From Flammeovirgaceae bacterium (GTDB taxonomy: Bacteria; Bacteroidota; Bacteroidia; Cytophagales; Cyclobacteriaceae): 48,175 nucleotides of DNA. Shown here one piece after another: positions 32,953 to 43,574 of the stretch (positions are counted from its first letter, which is position 1; every line of letters begins with the position of its first letter). The stretch spans positions 1-48,175 of the forward strand of contig NZHT01000033.1 in NCBI GenBank assembly GCA_002691385.1. The letters run 5' to 3'. The translations under genes were made by a program, and so were the position numbers. Below the pieces are notes generated by a model. It made no database searches and had not been told where the DNA came from. It was given only the letters and a program-made list of their open reading frames with translations.

Positions 32953-34208
32953 TGGATCGGACTCTTGCACCGGCGTCTTTTCCCGTAAAGAATTTTAATT
33001 TCAGAAACTCCCGTAAAATCAAATTGAATGGTGATATTGATGGCCTTATCATTCCAGACAAACAACATTCTATTTGTTCAATAGAAATTATTTTCCAAAG
33101 TGGTAGCTGGTTTGAAAAAAATCCAGGTATTTCTTTTTTAACAGGTAAGATGCTCCTTGAGGGAACCAAGACCAAAAATGGAGAAGAATTAGTGTCGGCT
33201 TTTGAGTATATGGGTGCTCACATAGAAATTCAAACCACAGTTGATGATTCTCGTATACGTCTCTTCGCCACACAAAAGCATATTCACTCAAGTCTGTCCT
33301 TACTTCAAGAAATACTTTTTACACCCAGCTTCCCTACACAAGAGTTTAAAGTCATTAAGAATTTAAAAGCTGAGCAAATAAAGATGCAGCTTGCAAAAAA
33401 TACCTATTTTGCTTCTTCATCTTTTCATGAATTATTATTCGGTGCGGACCATCCCTATGGCCGTTGTATAAATAAAAAAGAGATCGAAGAGAGATCTCTT
33501 TTTGAAATCAAAGATTTTTTTCGCCTAAAATTTCAGAATCGTCCCAAAGTGGTAATTTGCGGTGATATTGATGAAAATATTATCGAAAAAATAGCTCTTC
33601 TTTTAGTTAATATAAATAAAAATGACCAGCATATGCCTCATTTCTCAATACGTCCAAATCACCATCACCAAACGATCGAACGCTCAGATAGTGTGCAGGC
33701 TTCACTTAGGATAGGCGCTCAAACAATTAATAGAGGACATCCAGAAATTCATAAATTAACGGTGGCCAATAAACTTTTAGGTGGTTTTTTTGGATCCCGG
33801 CTCATGAAAAAATTAAGAGAAGAAAAAGGATTAACATATGGAGTTTATTCATCCATAACCCATGCTAAAAATGCCTCTTATTGGACAATTTCAACAGAAA
33901 TGAAAATAGATAATGCCGAACATTCACTAGAAGCCATTCACGAAATTATAACTGAACTTGCTCAAAATTATCCTTCTCTTTCAGAAGTTATCATGCTCAA
34001 AAATTTCCTAAGAGGAAAATTTCTTAGCTCTATGAATTCCATCTTAGATGTTGCCTCTATGTACAGCCTCCTTTTTGTGAATGGCATCCCTCAACATTTT
34101 TTAAAAACCTCTTTAGAAACCATAGATACCATTCGTCCTAAAGACATATCGGAGATGATACATAAATATTATCTAAATGCAGACAAATCATCCTTGTCTG
34201 TCCGATAA
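32949..34208 (+). CDS. M16 (insulinase-like) family protein lacking a canonical HxxEH
   Basis: M16 C-terminal-domain features (NKLLGGFFGSRLMKKLREEKGLTYGVYSSI); position of HxxEH reads PGISFLTGKMLLEGT. Confidence 0.85.
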   Translation: MMDRTLAPASFPVKNFNFRNSRKIKLNGDIDGLIIPDKQHSICSIEIIFQSGSWFEKNPGISFLTGKMLLEGTKTKNGEELVSAFEYMGAHIEIQTTVDDSRIRLFATQKHIHSSLSLLQEILFTPSFPTQEFKVIKNLKAEQIKMQLAKNTYFASSSFHELLFGADHPYGRCINKKEIEERSLFEIKDFFRLKFQNRPKVVICGDIDENIIEKIALLLVNINKNDQHMPHFSIRPNHHHQTIERSDSVQASLRIGAQTINRGHPEIHKLTVANKLLGGFFGSRLMKKLREEKGLTYGVYSSITHAKNASYWTISTEMKIDNAEHSLEAIHEIITELAQNYPSLSEVIMLKNFLRGKFLSSMNSILDVASMYSLLFVNGIPQHFLKTSLETIDTIRPKDISEMIHKYYLNADKSSLSVR

Positions 34209-36373
34209 ATGCCTTATAATTAAATATTGATTTTCCTCCTTAATTGAAGCATATTTTAGAGCCAGTTTTATGTAACCCCTATAATTCATCAATCCGACCC
34301 TATCGTCTTGGATGACCACCAACAAATCCCCTCTAATAGGGATGATGTCATCATAATCGGTCCGCAACATGATATCTCCAGACGAATTCGCAATCCCTAT
34401 AGCTCCATTGAGACCTTCAAGTAAATAGTTGCCTAGCGACTGATCAATACTTACATATCTTAAAGAAAGGATGAGCTTACCTGAGAGATCTATGAGACCA
34501 AATTTCCCTTTCTGCCCTATCACCGCCACACCTTCCCTATAAGGAAATACCTGGTCATATATTGGTTGAACAATCAATCTCTCCTCGGTATCTATAAATC
34601 CCCATTTATTACCCAATTTATAACCAAATCGCTCATCGGAAAAGCAAAGCAAACTATCATAACGATTAGCTATTCTCAAATTCCCCTTTTCATTAATAAA
34701 ACCATACTTTCCATCTTTCTTTATCATGTAGAGGCCAGTGCAATAATTAAGCACTTCACTGATACCATCCTCCGATCTGATCAAATACTTCCCTGATTCA
34801 TCTAAAAGCACCGTACCAAGACTGTCTTTTCCCCAGAACAGATGACCTACTTTGCCAACCTGGTCATAAAATGGATCTAAAATAACATCTCCTTGCGGAG
34901 ATAAGATGCCTCTTTGACTAGAAGTATTTCTTATTTCCAAATATGAACCATGATCAAAAATATCTCCGATAATCTCATAAATGACATCACCTTCGAAGCT
35001 AAGAAGTGAAGCCGTTTTTTCGCTTTGAACAATTATACCATAGGAACCAATAGCTAATTCATCAAATATTGGAGCTACTATCCAATGTTCAAAAAGATCG
35101 ATCACTCCCCATTTACCCAAATAATTAATGGCTATTTTATAGTTATAACCTGCACCTATCGAATCATATTTTAAAGAAATTATTTCATCCCCTTTAAAAT
35201 CTAGAAAGCCCCAAAACTGATTATTTTTAACTGGAATCATCGAAAATAAATGATTAGAAATATGCTGATAGGCTTTGTCTGAAACCTTCAAACCAAATTT
35301 ATTATAAACCTCCCATTTACCTTTCAAAAATGCATAAAAAAAGGGAGCATCATAATGAATTGAATCTCTTCTCAGAATAATAGGTTTTCCCTCAGTATCC
35401 ATAACCGACCAAGTATCAGATTTCTCATAATGATTCAACATAAAACCATCGTTTTGAGCACTGAGCTTTTCATTACTCCTAATAAACTGATTTGATGACG
35501 GATTCACCAAACGTTCTTGGCTCCCATTACAATAAGCTACAAGAATATCAGCATCGAATGCAAGTGAATCTGCTCTGACTGTGATGACATGTTTTAAATC
35601 TAGATTTCGAACTTCCCATAAGGGAAAACGGATAACCTCATTTTTTCCATATACCCGTTTATATTCTGTTTCAAGCAGCGCAACCCTTCCCTCGAAATCT
35701 AATAACCCGTATTTGCCTCCTTTTTCCACACAGATCCCCTCAGGAACAACTGCAAATTGATCAAACTCTTGGAATGGACTGTCTATTCCGTCTATTCGAA
35801 ATAAAGACCATTTATTTAAAAAATTTTGAGCCATTACAACCTGTTCATTAACAACCTTAATTTCTCTATATTTAGGAGATAAAATTAAGTTGAAATCCTT
35901 ATCGTAAAACCCCTTTTTTATAACTCCGTAGTCGTAAGTTGAAGTTACATAACCCGCGTATCCGGACTCAATTGAAAAATAATTACAACTGATCTTGATG
36001 TCCCCTTTTGAATCAATAATGCCATAAAACAATTGATTACTTAAATTACCCTTAATTGAAGCAAGAATATAGCTCCGTTCAATCACCGATAATTTATAAT
36101 AGATGGCCGGTGATGTTTTTTTAGTTTTAATATTTAATAACCCCCAATTACCACGATGAGAATAACCAATCAGGTTATCCAACCACTCAAAATTTCCACT
36201 TGACCATCCAATTTGATCATATACTGGTGCAATAACAACATCTCCATCTTGATCTTGAAGTCCATAGTAGGACTCTTTTTTTATTAGACTATATTGTTCC
36301 TGGGCAAATCCAATATGAAAAAAAATGCAGAAAAAAGAGTGAGAGTGGAACGAATGCCGTATCTGACAATCAA
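34188..36373 (-). pseudogene. WG-repeat secreted protein gene with an apparent -1 frame break at a T8 tract in the signal-peptide region
   Basis: Repeated GKWGVI/GKYGLLD/GKFGLIDLSG-type WG repeats. The WG frame is open upstream of the listed 36182 TTG (FFHIGFAQEQYSLIKKESYYGLQDQDGDVVIAPVYDQIGWSSGNFEW) but has no ATG/GTG/TTG there; the alternate frame from TTG 36373 gives MIVRYGIRSTLTLFSAFFF. Functional status unresolved. Confidence 0.7.
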
Positions 36374-36376
36374 ATG

Positions 36377-37636
36377 CTATCTTTTAGACGTTAATTCATC
36401 TTTTTCAAGATTAAAGAGGTCATTGAGCACCTCAACCAATGTTTCGGCTTCTCCCCTTTTACAGGCGGCTTTTAACTGAAGTACAGGAAGTTTGATTACT
36501 TTCTGAACAATGCTCTTGGTCACTCTATCCATCAGTTCTTGCTCAACCTCTGTCATCTTTCCTAAATATCGAGCAATTTCTTCCTTTCTTATTTCCTCTA
36601 AAGCTTTTTTTAGTTTTTTAATGGTAGGAGATACTTCCATTTCCAAAGACCAATTTTTTAATTCCTTAATCATTTCTTCCAAGATTTGCTCAACTTCTGT
36701 TATAGCTGTTCTTCTGCGCTCGATGATGCCAGAGGTATGTTGTTCTATTTGATCTACATTATACAAGATAATCCCATCTATGGTATCTAGTGAGGGGTCC
36801 ATGCTTCTAGGAACTGCTAGGTCAATAAATAATTTTTGTGACAACAATTGATCAGGAATATGATCCTTCATAATTATCAGCTCTGACACTTGGACTGATG
36901 AAACAATAACATCAAATTTAGCAATATTTTTGATCAGTTCTTCATAAGGAAGCACCTCATAATCATACTGTTTAGCCAGCATTTGAGTGGTGTGGGCACT
37001 TCGGTTAGTCAGGGTAATTGATGCATTTAACTCCCCCATATTATCGGCAACATCTCGCCCTATTTCTCCTAACCCCAAAATTAAAATTTTAGGATCTGAA
37101 AAATTTTGAATGAATTGCTGTACTAACCCTACACAAGCATAAGATACCGAAGCGGCACCGTCCCGAAAAACAGTCTCCTGAACTACTCTTTTATTTGTAT
37201 AGAAAATCGTATGCATCAACCGGTGAAAAAAAGGTCCGGAAAGATGTTGGTCAGCAGAACATTGATAAGCCTTTTTTACTTGATTAGAAATTTGAATATC
37301 ACCCAGAACCTTGGCTTCAAGTCCTAAGGCTACTCTAAATAAATGCCGTAAAGCCAATAACTTCTCTTTCCCCCAGAAATAAGTATCAATGCTATCATCA
37401 AGCCCTTTTTCAACTTTTATTAAATTTAGAATAGCATTAGACAAATCTAAATCTGAGATATAATAAATTTCAGTTCGATTACAAGTTGAAAGAATCAAAG
37501 CTTCTTCAACACCCAAAATTTCTCGCATTCTATCTAAAAAGTTTCTATTTTCATTTTCAGAAAAAGCTACTGATTCTCTGATCGCAATGGGCGATGAGTC
37601 ATAAGAAAAACCAATAACTTTTAAACTCTCGTACAT
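36377..37636 (-). CDS. hemA: glutamyl-tRNA reductase
   Basis: STCNRTEIY, GLGEIGRDVADNMGEL, FIDLAVPRSMDP; internal start MYESLKVIGFSYDSSPI preferred over the 37672 ORF start. Confidence 0.95.
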   Translation of the reverse strand: MYESLKVIGFSYDSSPIAIRESVAFSENENRNFLDRMREILGVEEALILSTCNRTEIYYISDLDLSNAILNLIKVEKGLDDSIDTYFWGKEKLLALRHLFRVALGLEAKVLGDIQISNQVKKAYQCSADQHLSGPFFHRLMHTIFYTNKRVVQETVFRDGAASVSYACVGLVQQFIQNFSDPKILILGLGEIGRDVADNMGELNASITLTNRSAHTTQMLAKQYDYEVLPYEELIKNIAKFDVIVSSVQVSELIIMKDHIPDQLLSQKLFIDLAVPRSMDPSLDTIDGIILYNVDQIEQHTSGIIERRRTAITEVEQILEEMIKELKNWSLEMEVSPTIKKLKKALEEIRKEEIARYLGKMTEVEQELMDRVTKSIVQKVIKLPVLQLKAACKRGEAETLVEVLNDLFNLEKDELTSKR

Positions 37637-37802
37637 AGAAAAGAAATAATTGGATAACAAAAATAGCCTCAATGTTTTTTATATTGAACTTTAAAGAGAA
37701 AATTCTTATAAAAAGGCATATTTTAAGTTAAAAATTATTGATGAAAAAATTAGTGCATTTAGAATTAATCAACTGATTTTTTCAAGAACAGAGACCAATA
37801 GA

Positions 37803-38274
37803 GTGATTTTTTCAATCATTCTAATTTTTTTAACCTTTTTTTCGAAGTGGAACTCGCCTAAAAATAGCGCTCCTAAAATAAATCCAAATATACAGATTGG
37901 CTCGGGAAATTGGAGTCAGAAAGTTATAAACTCAAAAGAATTAAAGGATTTTTCAAGTTTAGACAAAGAAATTGAGCTTATTGCAATTAATCTCAACTCC
38001 ATCTCAGTATAGGACTTGAAAAACTAGGGATCAATGATTTCATAATAAACAAAACAGAAAATATCCCAAAAGAGGATTATTTCAATGAGGCAGATGACTT
38101 AAAAAAACATGTGGCATAGATACCTCATTCTATTCATTCTCCCCAACATTAAAATTTCACAAAAAAGGATCCAAATGCACGATGATGAAAAACGTAAGTC
38201 TGATCTCCATATATAATAAAAAATCAAACAATGTGTCTCTCGAATTATGGCTGAGTAACAGCCGCTATCCTTAA
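37803..38274 (+). pseudogene. decayed small secreted/membrane protein gene in three frames
   Basis: Consecutive coding-like segments in successive frames: VIFSIILIFLTFFSKWNSP...KEIELIAINLNSISV*, IGLEKLGINDFIINKTENIPKEDYFNEADDLKK, TCGIDTSFYSFSPTLKFHKKGSKCTMMKNVSLISIYNKKSNNVSLELWLSNSRYP*. Confidence 0.5.
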
Positions 38275-38706
38275 GCCAATTTGATCAATATCCTTTAGTG
38301 TATCTATTCGCATGAATTGTGTCAACTTCATCCTATAATATCCAGAAGTTTCAAAAGAATACGATTTGATAAAATCAAAATTAAGATCAAAGCTACTCCC
38401 CATTCCTGTACCCAAAGGCTTCCCTGTTTTAGGTTCAAACAAAATAACCTCAGTTAAATCTGTTTTGATCAAACTATCCTCATGAAATAGCTCATATTTA
38501 ATATACAAATTATTAAATGCATAGCTGTTTTTATTTCGTACCATTCCTGTAATCTGATAAGGAGTATCAAAATCTATAATATGAAACTCAAATAGCTGAC
38601 TTGATTTTTGAGGCCAAAAACCTTTTAAATCATAATGCTTTTCAAAAATACGATTTCGGTCACACCCCATCAGGGAAAACAAAATACATAAACAAAATAT
38701 TCTCAT
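38245..38706 (-). CDS. gldH: gliding motility lipoprotein GldH
   Basis: Lipobox LFSLMGC and GldH-like body (YDLKGFWP, YELFHEDSLIKT, PKTGKPLGTGMGSSFDL). Confidence 0.85.
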   Translation of the reverse strand: MRIFCLCILFSLMGCDRNRIFEKHYDLKGFWPQKSSQLFEFHIIDFDTPYQITGMVRNKNSYAFNNLYIKYELFHEDSLIKTDLTEVILFEPKTGKPLGTGMGSSFDLNFDFIKSYSFETSGYYRMKLTQFMRIDTLKDIDQIGLRIAAVTQP

Positions 38707-38814
38707 CTATTTTTTAATTTCAAATTCTCAAAAAAAAATCAATCACTGCTCAAAATTTAGACCATTCGAGAATAATTTTCTTAAATCAAAAAGAAACCTT
38801 ATTCTATCTTAAAT

Positions 38815-40092
38815 TTATTTAGCTAAATCAAACCCTATGTCTGTTCTATAGTTTATACCCTTACATTTTACAAAATCAACACCCCGGTAACTGTTGGCCA
38901 AAGCTTCCGTTAAGTGATTTCCCAATCCAGTAATGGCTAATACACGTCCACCTTTAGTGAGTAAATTATGACCTTCTTGAGCAGTCCCCGCATGAAATGG
39001 GATAATGCTTTGGTCATTATTGGAAGCTATTTTGATACTTTCCCCAGTTTCATAAGACCCTGGATACCCATTCGAGACTAATACAACCGTAGCCGCTGCA
39101 TTTTCCTCAAAAGTCACAGAAACATCAGATAGCTCCCCTCGAGCAGTTGCCACCAATAATGGTACAATATCTGATTTAATCCTTGGCATAACTACTTCAG
39201 TTTCAGGATCACCCATTCGAACATTATATTCAATTACCATGGGTTCTTCACCTACTTTAATTAAACCAAAAAACACGAATCCATGATAATCAAATCCTTC
39301 GGATTTTATCCCTTTGATCGTTGGAGCAACGATTTTATCTTCTACTTTTTTCATAAAATGTGCATCGGCAAAAGAAACTGGTGATACGGCCCCCATACCT
39401 CCCGTATTTGGGCCTGTGTCCCCTTCACCTATCCGTTTATAATCCTTAGCCTCAGGTAAGATGACATAACTATCTCCATCTGTTAAAACGAACACAGACA
39501 ACTCAATACCATCCAAAAATTCTTCGATCAAAACATTTTCGCTCGACGGCCCAAACTGACCCCTTAACAATTTTTCCAAACTTTCTTCAGCTTCCTGACG
39601 ATCTTTGGTGATGATTACCCCTTTTCCTCCTGCCAAACCATCTGCCTTAAGTACATAGGGTGGGGTGAGTCCTGCTAAAAACTGTTTACCGGCCACTAAA
39701 TCTGCCTTGGTGAATATTTCTGCATCAGCAGTAGGAATCCCATACTTCAACATAAACTTTTTGGCAAAATCTTTACTACCCTCTAGCAATGCTCCTGCAG
39801 CACTTGGTCCAACAACTAACAGATCCTTTAATTTGGACTCCTTTTTTAAAAAATCTACCACACCATTTACCAAAGGATCTTCTGGTCCAATCACTAATAG
39901 GTCAATGCCTAGACGCACAACCGTATCTAATATTCCTGGTTTATCGTTTACCTCTAAAGATAAGTTAATTGCTATTTCCGCGGTTCCTCCATTCCCCGGT
40001 GCCACAAAAAGTCCTTCACATAAGTCACTTTGACTTATTTTCCACGCCAAGGCGTGCTCTCTACCTCCTGAACCTAGTATCAGTATTTTCAT
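38815..40092 (-). CDS. purD: phosphoribosylamine--glycine ligase
   Basis: MKILILGSGGREHALAWKI, GPEDPLVNGVVD, KADGLAGGKGVII, NVRMGDPETEVVMPR. Confidence 0.97.
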   Translation of the reverse strand: MKILILGSGGREHALAWKISQSDLCEGLFVAPGNGGTAEIAINLSLEVNDKPGILDTVVRLGIDLLVIGPEDPLVNGVVDFLKKESKLKDLLVVGPSAAGALLEGSKDFAKKFMLKYGIPTADAEIFTKADLVAGKQFLAGLTPPYVLKADGLAGGKGVIITKDRQEAEESLEKLLRGQFGPSSENVLIEEFLDGIELSVFVLTDGDSYVILPEAKDYKRIGEGDTGPNTGGMGAVSPVSFADAHFMKKVEDKIVAPTIKGIKSEGFDYHGFVFFGLIKVGEEPMVIEYNVRMGDPETEVVMPRIKSDIVPLLVATARGELSDVSVTFEENAAATVVLVSNGYPGSYETGESIKIASNNDQSIIPFHAGTAQEGHNLLTKGGRVLAITGLGNHLTEALANSYRGVDFVKCKGINYRTDIGFDLAK

Positions 40093-40134
40093 TCTTAATT
40101 TGTTTGTAATCTGTTCTGCACCCTAAATCTTCAT

Positions 40135-42300
40135 TCAATGTGCGTATTCGGACATGAATTTGATACGCATCAAACGTACCTCATCTTCAGAATACTCCTC
40201 CTCGAGATCAATGATGGCTTCACTCAAATCCCCAGACTCCGAAATCAGAAAATAATCAATTATATCGTCTTGGCGTTCATCATCCAAAAGATGATCTAGA
40301 TAATAGTTGAGATTTAATTTGGTTCCTGATTCGCAAATATTCTCAATTTCTGTTATGAGCTCTTCGTAGGTAATTCCTAAGCTGGATGCAATGTCCTCCA
40401 AATCATACTTTTTATCAATTTGATTGATGATGCTGATCTTATTTCTGGACTTAATTCCTGAAGATTTTATCAAAACATCTGAAGCCGTCATGATATCATT
40501 ATCATTCACATATTGATTAATCAAATCTAAAAAAGGCTTCCCAAATTTTCGAGCCTTACTCTCTCCTACACCGATGATCATTCTTAAATTCTCAATAGTA
40601 GAAGGAAAAAAAGTGGCCATTTCTTCTAATGCAGGCTCCTGAAAAATTACATAAGGTGGCAAGGATTTTTGTTTGGCTACAGTTTTTCGTAATCCCTTTA
40701 ATAGATTAAATAATACGATATCATAAGATTGAAGGTTAGGTTTTAATTTCTCTATTTCCTCCTCTTCACCATCCGTCTGATATTCATGATCTTTGGTTAA
40801 TTTAATAGAATAACTTTTTTCAAGATATTCTTTACCTTTTGAAGTTACCTTAAATATACCTGGTGTATCAATATCTTTCAATAATAATTCATTGAATAAG
40901 GCTTGCCTTAGAACGGATTTCCAGAAGAAATCCTGTTCTTCGGCCCCTAATCCAAATCCTGGCAATTGATCATGGCCATAACTTTTGATATGCTGATTTC
41001 TTTTCCCCAAGATGAAGTTAACGATGTGATTAATTTCAAATCGCTCTTGGGTATTGAGTACTGCGTTGATAACGGTAATTAAATATTCTGCCCCTTCAAA
41101 TTGCTCTTTTGGATGCTGGCAATTATCACACATCCCACAATTATCTTGATCATATTCTTCCCCAAAATAATGTAGAAGCTGCGTTCTTCTACATACTGAA
41201 GACTCTGCATAATAAGCAATCTCCTCTAATAATAATTTTGAATTTTCACGTTCATTAACCGGCTTATCTTTGTTGAATTTCTCAAGCTTAAGGACATCAT
41301 TATAACTATACAGCATCAGACATATACCTTCAAGACCATCTCTACCGGCCCTTCCTGTTTCCTGATAATATCCTTCAATAGACTTAGGTGCATCATAATG
41401 AATGACAAAGCGAACATCTGGTTTATCTATGCCCATTCCAAAAGCAATGGTAGCTACGATTACATCTATTTCTTCATTAAGGAAGCCATCTTGATTAGCA
41501 ATGCGCTGATGACTTTCCAGTCCGGCATGATATGGAGCGGCATTTACGCCATTTACTTCTAATAATTCCGCAATTTCTTGAACCTTTTTTCTACTCAGAC
41601 AATATATAATCCCTGACTTACCATTCTGTTCCTTAACAAACTTAATCAGTATTTTCTTTGCTTGCTGCTTGGGCTTAACTAAATAGTGAAGATTGGGTCT
41701 ATTGAAAGAGGACTTAAAAAGGTTTGCACCTTCCATATCTAAATTTTTCATTACGTCCAATTGAACCTTAGGAGTAGCCGTCGCGGTCAACGCCATGATA
41801 GGCATTTCTCCTATTTGAGAGACAATAGCCCGAATTCTCCTGTACTCGGGTCTAAAGTCATGCCCCCATTCAGAAATACAATGGACCTCATCAATGGCGA
41901 CAAAAGCAATATTAGCCTGATTTAAAAAATCAATATTATCCTGTTTTATTAAAGATTCAGGAGCCACATAGAGTAATTTAACTTCTCCAGAAATAACCTC
42001 TTTCTTTACTTTTTTTATCTCCGTCTTGGTAAGTGTAGAGTTAAGAAACTTAGCATTGACTCCTAAAGCAGCCATTTGGTCTACCTGATTTTTCATTAAG
42101 GCAATCAAAGGCGATATTACGATCGTTGTTCCTTCACTGATAATGGCAGGCAATTGATAACACAAAGACTTACCTGCTCCAGTCGGCATAATCACAAAAG
42201 TATTTTTACCTGCTAAAATATTATGAATAATTTTTTCTTGATCGCCTCTAAATTCGTCATATCCAAAAATCCTTTTTAAATCGGTTTTTAAAATTGACAT
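40135..42300 (-). CDS. recQ: ATP-dependent DNA helicase RecQ
   Basis: FRGDQEKIIHNILAGKNTFVIMPTGAGKSLCYQLPA, DEVHCISEWGHDFRPEYR, QETGRAGRDG, zinc-binding CGMCDNC, HRDC domain. Confidence 0.96.
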   Translation of the reverse strand: MSILKTDLKRIFGYDEFRGDQEKIIHNILAGKNTFVIMPTGAGKSLCYQLPAIISEGTTIVISPLIALMKNQVDQMAALGVNAKFLNSTLTKTEIKKVKKEVISGEVKLLYVAPESLIKQDNIDFLNQANIAFVAIDEVHCISEWGHDFRPEYRRIRAIVSQIGEMPIMALTATATPKVQLDVMKNLDMEGANLFKSSFNRPNLHYLVKPKQQAKKILIKFVKEQNGKSGIIYCLSRKKVQEIAELLEVNGVNAAPYHAGLESHQRIANQDGFLNEEIDVIVATIAFGMGIDKPDVRFVIHYDAPKSIEGYYQETGRAGRDGLEGICLMLYSYNDVLKLEKFNKDKPVNERENSKLLLEEIAYYAESSVCRRTQLLHYFGEEYDQDNCGMCDNCQHPKEQFEGAEYLITVINAVLNTQERFEINHIVNFILGKRNQHIKSYGHDQLPGFGLGAEEQDFFWKSVLRQALFNELLLKDIDTPGIFKVTSKGKEYLEKSYSIKLTKDHEYQTDGEEEEIEKLKPNLQSYDIVLFNLLKGLRKTVAKQKSLPPYVIFQEPALEEMATFFPSTIENLRMIIGVGESKARKFGKPFLDLINQYVNDNDIMTASDVLIKSSGIKSRNKISIINQIDKKYDLEDIASSLGITYEELITEIENICESGTKLNLNYYLDHLLDDERQDDIIDYFLISESGDLSEAIIDLEEEYSEDEVRLMRIKFMSEYAH

Positions 42301-42500
42301 ATTTGCTATTTCTATCATTTTTTAATCTTTTGGCTGGTTGACCAACACAAAAAGTATTAGAATACTTAATTTACACTCGAAATATTATAATCTCAAATAA
42401 ACAAGAAATATCAACTGAAAGTTTGGGCAGTTATTGCTTTCAACCCACAAAAACTTTTCAAATTTAGTGAAAAGAGAATTGATCGAAAAGAATAATTAAC

Positions 42501-43574
42501 ATGGATAAAAAAATAAATATTGTGATCATGGCTGGGGGAACGGGAACTCGCTTTTGGCCCTATAGTCGCAACAAAAATCCAAAGCAATTTTTAGATGTTT
42601 TGAATACAGGCAGGTCCTTATTGCAAATGACATATGATCGATTTTTAAAGTATGTCCCTAAAGATCAAATTTGGATTGTTTCAAATTTGATGTACCAGAA
42701 ACTTATTTCAACACAAATACCTGACTTACCATCGGATCAAATATTATTGGAACCGAGTAAACGAAATACCGGCCCTTGTATCGCTTATGCAGCATATAAA
42801 ATTCGAAAAAAAGATCCTGATGGCCTGTTGGTTATCACCCCTTCTGACCACGCCATATTTAAACTCGAAGCATTTCTTGAAGCAATTAAAAGCGCAGTAG
42901 CCTGTGCTAAGGATAATACAAAACTTTTAACCCTTGGCATCAAGCCCCATCGACCAGAAATCGGTTATGGCTATATTCAATATTCTCCTTCAAATACAAT
43001 TGATAAAAAAGTAAAGACCTTTACTGAAAAACCAGACATTAATCTTGCAAAAAAATTCATTGAAACAGGTGAATTTGTTTGGAATGCAGGCATTTTTGTT
43101 TGGTCTATTGCAGCCATAATTGAAGCCTTTGAAAAATACCAAAAAGAATTAGCAGCTTTGTTTTCCGCTGGCCATGCATATTATGGTACTGAAAAAGAAG
43201 CCTCATTTATTGAAACAGTCTACTACCAGTGTAAATCCATATCTATTGATTATGCCATCATGGAAAAAGCCGATAACGTATTCACCATTTTAGGAGATTT
43301 TGGCTGGTCTGACCTAGGTTCATGGGATGTATTACACGATTTGGCAGAAAAAGATGCTGATTACAATGTAATTGAGCAAACAGCCTTGCTCTATAACTCA
43401 CACTCGAATTACATCAAAAGTAAAAAAGAAAAGCTATTGGTGATCAGTGATCTAGAAGGTTATTTAGTGGCTGACTTCGACGATGTCCTACTCATTTGCA
43501 AAAAAGACGATGCCTCCAAATTCAAGTCTTTTGTCAATGACGTTAAAGCAACGAAAGGAGATAATTTTATTTAA
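42501..43574 (+). CDS. manC: mannose-1-phosphate guanylyltransferase
   Basis: VIMAGGTGTRFWPYSRNKNPKQFLD, EPSKRNTGPCIAYAA, ITPSDHAIF, FGWSDLGSWD. Confidence 0.94.
   Translation: MDKKINIVIMAGGTGTRFWPYSRNKNPKQFLDVLNTGRSLLQMTYDRFLKYVPKDQIWIVSNLMYQKLISTQIPDLPSDQILLEPSKRNTGPCIAYAAYKIRKKDPDGLLVITPSDHAIFKLEAFLEAIKSAVACAKDNTKLLTLGIKPHRPEIGYGYIQYSPSNTIDKKVKTFTEKPDINLAKKFIETGEFVWNAGIFVWSIAAIIEAFEKYQKELAALFSAGHAYYGTEKEASFIETVYYQCKSISIDYAIMEKADNVFTILGDFGWSDLGSWDVLHDLAEKDADYNVIEQTALLYNSHSNYIKSKKEKLLVISDLEGYLVADFDDVLLICKKDDASKFKSFVNDVKATKGDNFI

Noticed and set aside
42335-42367. Palindromes TGGTTGACCA and AAGTATTAGAATACTT between recQ and manC
   Set aside because: Short AT-rich palindromes are expected by chance here; no terminator-like T tract or repeated copies seen.
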